Assembly: GCF_016858305.2 (NCBI RefSeq)
Contig: NZ_CP074436.1
Location: forward strand, 950,001 to 1,014,000
Direction of reading: 5' to 3'
Source of the DNA: Polaribacter sp. Q13
GTDB lineage: Bacteria; Bacteroidota; Bacteroidia; Flavobacteriales; Flavobacteriaceae
DNA: 64,000 bases
Shown: piece after piece, positions 60,318 to 64,000 of the stretch
Layout: each line of letters opens with the position of its first letter
How positions within the stretch are numbered: position 1 is the first letter of the stretch
The notes under the pieces: generated by a model
What the model was told of the DNA's origin: nothing
What the model saw: only the letters and a program-made list of their open reading frames with translations
Database searches by the model: none
Program-made: the position numbers and the translations under genes

Positions 60318-60345
60318 CCTTCAATATTTCTACAGAAGGTCTTTC
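60318..60345 (+). terminator. Probable terminator after btuF2
   Basis: ACCTTC / GAAGGT arms around an AT-rich loop, preceded by an A run and followed by TCTTTCTTTCT, ten bases after the btuF2 stop. Confidence 0.6.
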
Positions 60346-60449
60346 TTTCTAATTAGTGGGGGACTTTATATACCTCAAAATTAACTTAAATTTCAATTAT
60401 TTTACCCTATTTAATGGGTAGTTTTAGGGTAGTTTTTAGGTAGCTTACT

Positions 60450-61778
60450 TTATAAAATCTGTTTTTTTATACTGTTTTCAATGATTAAGGCTTCTTTTCT
60501 ATTTTTTATCTCTAATTTTCCGTAAATATTTTTCACATGAAACTTTACGGTATTTACAGAGATGTTTACTTCATTTGCTATTTCTTTATTTGATTTCCCC
60601 GTTACAATTAAATCAAAAATTTCTCTTTCTCTAATACTTAAGTTTTCTAAACTTTCTGTTAAAGGAACTTCCTCTTCTGGTTTTATAAGTTTTTTTAATT
60701 CTTTAGAATATCTTATAATTTCATTCTTCATATAAAAATTATATTTTCTTAAATCTTTCTCTCTATACAATACCCCAAATGATAATACAATAATTTGCAC
60801 AAAGCCCCCTATTTTTAAATTGGTGGGGTTACTTTCAAACAATGAAATTCCCAAGTTTTTTAAAACAAAAAAATCAAAACCACTAAACAATAAGAATACA
60901 TATGAAAATACAAAGAGTTTAGTATGCTTATTTCTTTTAAAAAGTAAAACACCTAAAAACCAATAAAGAAATAAAAATAGTAGTGTTAAAATGCTTAGTA
61001 TGGTATAAAGTACATTAATTTTTAAAAAATAAAATAAGATTACAAATAACACAATATTAAAAAATAAAAAAAAAGTATACTTTTTAACGGTAGGAAAATT
61101 TTTATCTAACATCAAAAAACTATTCCCAAATTTTAATGAACTAAAGCTCAGTAAAATGTAATCTAATAAGATTAAAAGTTCTATATTTTTTGCATCCACA
61201 TTAAATAAATTTAATGATCCATCAAATACTACAAAACTAAAAGAGATACAGATAAGTAAAAAAGCATGATATAAAAAAGCAATATCTTTAAAAAAGTAAA
61301 AATAACTAATACTAAAAAGTATTACTAAAAATGCAGCACCGTAATAAAAACCATTAAGTATTAGCAGTAATTTTTCTCGAAATAAAGAAGCTTCCTCTTT
61401 TTGCAGCACTACAGGATAATAAGAACTAAAATTAGAATTCGTTTTTATATATATTGGATATTTTCTTGAAAATTTAAAGGATACATATCTTTGATTACTT
61501 AATTTCTTAACTTCTTTTAAATTCTGATACGCATGAACATTATTAGCTCTTATGCTATTTATTCGAAAAATATAGTTTAAATAAGTTGAACTTGCAGGTA
61601 CTTTAAACCAATAAGTGGCCTTAGAATTTGGTTCTAAAATCTGTTTTTTTAATAGTTTAAATTCTTCTTTATCAATATTTTTATAAGTAAAATTATTGTT
61701 TGAATCTTTGTAATAATAAACCTCCGATTGCGAAAAGATATTTCCCACAAAAAATAGTAATAGTAAAGTAAACTTCAT
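60450..61778 (-). CDS. 7TM membrane regulator with LuxR-type HTH
   Basis: 442-residue membrane protein: signal peptide (1-16), periplasmic domain (about 17-135, 7TMR-DISM extracellular type), seven hydrophobic helices (about 138-345), a short linker and a C-terminal GerE/LuxR helix-turn-helix (LSIREREIFDLIVTGKSNKE and ISVNTVKFHVKNIYGKL, about 380-425). DNA binding by a membrane-tethered HTH implies a direct membrane-to-promoter signal. The ligand is unknown. The family is common in Flavobacteriia. Confidence 0.88.
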   Translation of the reverse strand: MKFTLLLLFFVGNIFSQSEVYYYKDSNNNFTYKNIDKEEFKLLKKQILEPNSKATYWFKVPASSTYLNYIFRINSIRANNVHAYQNLKEVKKLSNQRYVSFKFSRKYPIYIKTNSNFSSYYPVVLQKEEASLFREKLLLILNGFYYGAAFLVILFSISYFYFFKDIAFLYHAFLLICISFSFVVFDGSLNLFNVDAKNIELLILLDYILLSFSSLKFGNSFLMLDKNFPTVKKYTFFLFFNIVLFVILFYFLKINVLYTILSILTLLFLFLYWFLGVLLFKRNKHTKLFVFSYVFLLFSGFDFFVLKNLGISLFESNPTNLKIGGFVQIIVLSFGVLYREKDLRKYNFYMKNEIIRYSKELKKLIKPEEEVPLTESLENLSIREREIFDLIVTGKSNKEIANEVNISVNTVKFHVKNIYGKLEIKNRKEALIIENSIKKQIL

Positions 61779-61793
61779 GTAAAATACTGCCGA

Positions 61794-62513
61794 TTATTGT
61801 TGCTGTTGCTGTTGTTGTTGCTTATGTTTAGTTGAAAAGTTAAAAGCTGCAGTAGCATGAATTTTAGTAGTATTAAAAACAGGTATAGTAACATCCTCTT
61901 GACTAATTAATAATGGGATTTCTGTACAACCTAAAATAACACCTTCTGCACCATTCTTAATCAATCTATTTATAATTTTCAAATACTTTTCTTTTGAGAC
62001 TGGATTGAGAACTCCAATAGCAAGTTCTTCATATATTACATTATGTATAATATCTCTTTCTGCTACATTAGGAATGATCGTTTCTATACCAAAAGAAGTT
62101 AAAAAATTAATAAAAAAATCTTTCTCCATGGTATATTTTGTCCCTAATAAAACAACCTTTTTTATTTTCTTTTCAATTATTTTTTTTGAAGTTGCTTCGG
62201 CAATATGAATAACAGGAATAGAAACCACTTTTTTAACGGCTTCTATACACAAATGCATAGTATTTGCACAGATAATAATACAAGATGCTCCAGCTTTTTC
62301 TAGACTTTTACCAGTTTCAGCCATTAACAGCTCTAACAAATCCCACCGATTCTCTTTGAGAAGTTTCTCTATTTTGCCAAAATCAAAAGAACTAATAATT
62401 ACTTCTGCAGAATGAGCCTTACCTAAATTTTTAGCATTCAATTCATTTAAAATTCGATAATATAAAATGGTAGATTCTGGAGTAATTCCTCCAATTAATC
62501 CTATTTTCTTCAT
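61794..62513 (-). CDS. Aspartate/glutamate racemase family protein with poly-Gln tail
   Basis: 239-residue cofactor-independent racemase of the Asp/Glu superfamily. N-terminal IGLIGGITPESTILYYRILN, first catalytic Cys in IIICANTMHLC (about 79-89) and second in LGCTEIPLLI (about 198-207) are intact, so activity is likely. The C-terminus ends in eight consecutive Gln codons (CAA/CAG mix, 61797-61820), a microsatellite-like tract. The LuxR-type gene follows 15 bases downstream. Confidence 0.9.
   Translation of the reverse strand: MKKIGLIGGITPESTILYYRILNELNAKNLGKAHSAEVIISSFDFGKIEKLLKENRWDLLELLMAETGKSLEKAGASCIIICANTMHLCIEAVKKVVSIPVIHIAEATSKKIIEKKIKKVVLLGTKYTMEKDFFINFLTSFGIETIIPNVAERDIIHNVIYEELAIGVLNPVSKEKYLKIINRLIKNGAEGVILGCTEIPLLISQEDVTIPVFNTTKIHATAAFNFSTKHKQQQQQQQQ
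61797..61820 (-). repeat. CAA/CAG Gln microsatellite at the racemase 3' end
   Basis: Eight glutamine codons in a row directly before the stop codon. The codons are mixed CAA and CAG, so it is an impure trinucleotide tract that can vary in length without a frame change. Confidence 0.85.
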
Positions 62514-62555
62514 TCTTATTAATTTATTCTATAAAAGTAACTTTTAACCCTTCGT

Positions 62556-62673
62556 TGTTGTGTATGGTTTGTTGCGTGTTTAAGTAGTGAATTTAGTAAA
62601 TAAAACACGAACCACGAAAGTCCCAAAGGACTTTCGTAAGTAAGCGATTACCAGCAATAAATTATACACGGTG
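62556..62673 (+). ncRNA. Structured multi-branched element, flavobacterial repeat type
   Basis: An outer stem 62560-62575 / 62654-62669 (16 pairs, three of them G-U on the + strand, extendable by four more) encloses three hairpins: GTGTTT/AAACAC (62576-62581 / 62603-62608), ACGAAAGTCC/GGACTTTCGT (62614-62637) and GTAA-GCGA-TTAC (62640-62651), the last with a GNRA-type loop. The wobbles pair only on the + strand. Similar sequences are, from memory, repeated in Flavobacteriaceae intergenic regions. The small lipoprotein gene next to it gives a cassette-like look. Confidence 0.5.
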
Positions 62674-62686
62674 TTGTAAGTAGTTT

Positions 62687-63049
62687 TTATTCCGATTTAA
62701 CCCAAATGTCATTATTTTCAATTCGTTTTAAGGTTATTCCATCTTGAATAATAAACGAAATATTAATATTTAAATTATCTGTTGTTTCAATATTAATTTT
62801 GTCGTCAATTATTTCATAATTTCCAATATAAACAATATCACTTCCGTCAATCAAAAGACTAACATTTGTTTCGTCAATAAATTTGATGAATTCTACGCAG
62901 TTAATTTCAAGGTTATCTGTATTATCACAACCTGTAATTGTATGATTGAATTCACCGTTTATTTCAAAATTTTCACTATTGTCATCGTCATTACTTGAGC
63001 AAGATATCATAAATCCAAGTAATAGTAAAATTGTCATTTTTTTAATCAT
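62687..63049 (-). CDS. Small lipoprotein, unrecognised
   Basis: 120-residue lipoprotein with lipobox GFMISC (Cys17) followed by SSNDDDNSEN, an acidic start typical of Bacteroidota surface lipoproteins. The rest is predicted beta-rich with two cysteines (TGCDNTDNLEINC) that could form a disulfide. No function is recognised. Its 3' end abuts a structured palindromic element, and it looks like an accessory gene inserted between the racemase and parC. Confidence 0.75.
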   Translation of the reverse strand: MIKKMTILLLLGFMISCSSNDDDNSENFEINGEFNHTITGCDNTDNLEINCVEFIKFIDETNVSLLIDGSDIVYIGNYEIIDDKINIETTDNLNINISFIIQDGITLKRIENNDIWVKSE

Positions 63050-63127
63050 TATATTATAATTTTATATGGTTCAATTAATAGATGCAGTTTTTTTCATTTG
63101 GTTGCGTCAAATTACTTACTACATAAT

Positions 63128-64000
63128 TTAAAACAACTTCGTCTGGTTTTCATCATCTATTTTCTTCTGTTCTGCCTTTTTTCTTGCTATCGATTTCTGT
63201 AAAGCTATTTTTGCTTTTTCCTCTGCAGAAAGTTCTTCTAAAATAGGTTTTTTAGTTTCCGGTATAGGTATATCAATTGGCAATTCGTTTTCTACAACTT
63301 CTTCATCAACCACCTCTATTTCTTCGGGCGTTTCTTCTATAGGTTCTTCAAAAGGCAAAGCCTCCAATAAATTAACTTGTTTTATTTTATCTATGGATAA
63401 TTGATTTCCTTGAGCTTTAATTCCTTTTACGGCAATAAATTCCTCAAAATTAACTTCTTCATTTTCTAAACTCCTTTTAGAATAAATCACCTCGGCCACA
63501 GGTCTATAATCTGTTGCTACAATTTCTAACTGACTTTTTACGTGATCAGAAATAAACTCTTCTTCTTTTTCTGTTGTTTCTATTAAAAAACGTTTTACAT
63601 AATAACGTTCTTTTTCACCATCATAATAAATGGCAGAAATTGGCTTGTTTGGTTTCCATTTTTCTAAAACAATCATATCATCTTCAAAATGCATCGTTAA
63701 ATTAGGTTTTACCGCTTTAGCTTTTCCACTTTGTGTAATAATCAATAATTTATCTTCTGCTCTAAATTCACCTAACAATTCTCCTCTTTCATCAACATTT
63801 AAACGTTGCACAGTATCATCAAACCAAATTTTACGAGGTTTTAAAGTAGAAACCCCTTCAGATTTAAAATCTACAGATTTAATAGAATGTTTAGTAATTA
63901 AATTTCCTCTTACAGCTCTTCCTTTTACAGCTAAATCTGCAAAATCTATATCCCATTTCAATTTTTTTACACTCCCAACGGAACGTAAATTAATGGTTAC
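63128..64000 (-). CDS. parC: Topoisomerase IV subunit A, C-terminal part (runs off the window)
   Basis: 3' end of a type II topoisomerase A subunit: beta-pinwheel-like segments (KGRAVRGNLITKHSIKSV, WFDDTVQRLNVDERGELLG, LLIITQSGKAKAV) and a long acidic/Lys-rich tail (EEPIEETPEEIEVVDEEVVE). The frame is open to the window edge (codons VTINLRSVGSVKKLKWD precede a TTG at 63961), so the 5' part lies outside. The segment looks like the Bacteroidota ParC tail rather than GyrA; the GyrA box cannot be checked fully. Confidence 0.85.
   Translation of the reverse strand, partial: VTINLRSVGSVKKLKWDIDFADLAVKGRAVRGNLITKHSIKSVDFKSEGVSTLKPRKIWFDDTVQRLNVDERGELLGEFRAEDKLLIITQSGKAKAVKPNLTMHFEDDMIVLEKWKPNKPISAIYYDGEKERYYVKRFLIETTEKEEEFISDHVKSQLEIVATDYRPVAEVIYSKRSLENEEVNFEEFIAVKGIKAQGNQLSIDKIKQVNLLEALPFEEPIEETPEEIEVVDEEVVENELPIDIPIPETKKPILEELSAEEKAKIALQKSIARKKAEQKKIDDENQTKLF

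Noticed and set aside
62556..62686. True integron attC site
   Set aside because: The palindromic layout fits, but the RYYYAAC/GTTRRRY core sites are not present and no integrase is in the window.

Overview
The window looks like a chromosomal segment of a low-GC marine-type Flavobacteriaceae (Polaribacter/Tenacibaculum-like; the genus is an inference). Supporting signs are the AT-rich sequence, Bacteroidota-type -7 promoter boxes (TAnnTTTG), several TTG start codons, Bacteroidota-restricted families (DUF4290, DUF5020, OstA-like, a two-motif DnaJ), SpII lipoproteins with short signal peptides, and class A RNase P RNA. No rRNA, tRNA, CRISPR array, prophage or intact insertion sequence was seen.

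Layout. 0-3.7 kb: electrophile/aldehyde stress operon (nitroreductase, MDR reductase, YqhD-like ADH, DJ-1/Hsp31-like lipoprotein). 3.9-7.8 kb: rRNA methyltransferase, polyphosphate glucokinase, GNAT, Ste24-type protease, small secreted protein. 7.9-12 kb: SpoT, Fur-family regulator, PurA. 12.2-15.5 kb: nucleobase transport (UraA-like, AzgA-like, DUF5020 outer-membrane protein). 16-26.7 kb: nitrite/nitric-oxide region: cytochrome c, an unrecognised 598-aa protein, the operon nirK-nirV-sco-ric, a divergent Rrf2 regulator with an NnrS-like membrane protein, a PLP decarboxylase and a second RIC-like protein. 26.8-33 kb: OstA-like protein, class III aminotransferase, a two-domain lipoprotein, a Crp/Fnr regulator, M23 peptidase, TlpA. 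33-41.2 kb: two different aconitases (AcnA, AcnB) enclosing a higher-GC sulfatase and a structured-RNA-like element. 41.4-48.7 kb: rnpB, dnaJ, grpE, an orphan NUMOD4/HNH protein, murA, DUF4290, UvrD/PcrA helicase. 48.8-50.8 kb: SatD-type regulator with membrane partners behind three phased operators. 50.9-60.3 kb: cobalamin uptake and salvage (BtuB with riboswitch, CobU, CobT, CobS, CobC, two BtuF-like lipoproteins, a diverged PduO-like protein, GuaC). 60.4-64 kb: 7TM-LuxR regulator, racemase with a Gln tail, a small lipoprotein next to a second structured element, and the 3' part of parC.

The most interesting system is the nitrite/NO region. Four promoters carry the same Crp/Fnr-type palindrome (TGA-N6-TCA) with its centre 33 bp from the centre of a -7 box, i.e. 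near -41.5. They drive the cytochrome c, the 598-aa cysteine-containing unknown protein, nirK, and the RIC paralogue that lacks the Cys-Cys pair. The nirK site lies almost symmetrically between two divergent -7 boxes and could also control the Rrf2/NnrS-like pair. This places the unknown protein and the second RIC protein in one probable regulon with nitrite reduction and NO defence. A second, different palindrome (TGTTA-N6-TAACA) with the same 33-bp spacing sits between the window's own Crp/Fnr gene and the lipoprotein gene after it.

Other points worth following are the 28-bp-phased operators of satD, two structured-RNA-like elements with strand-specific G-U pairing, MurA with Asp instead of the fosfomycin-target Cys, and the diverged PduO-like protein in the B12 cluster.
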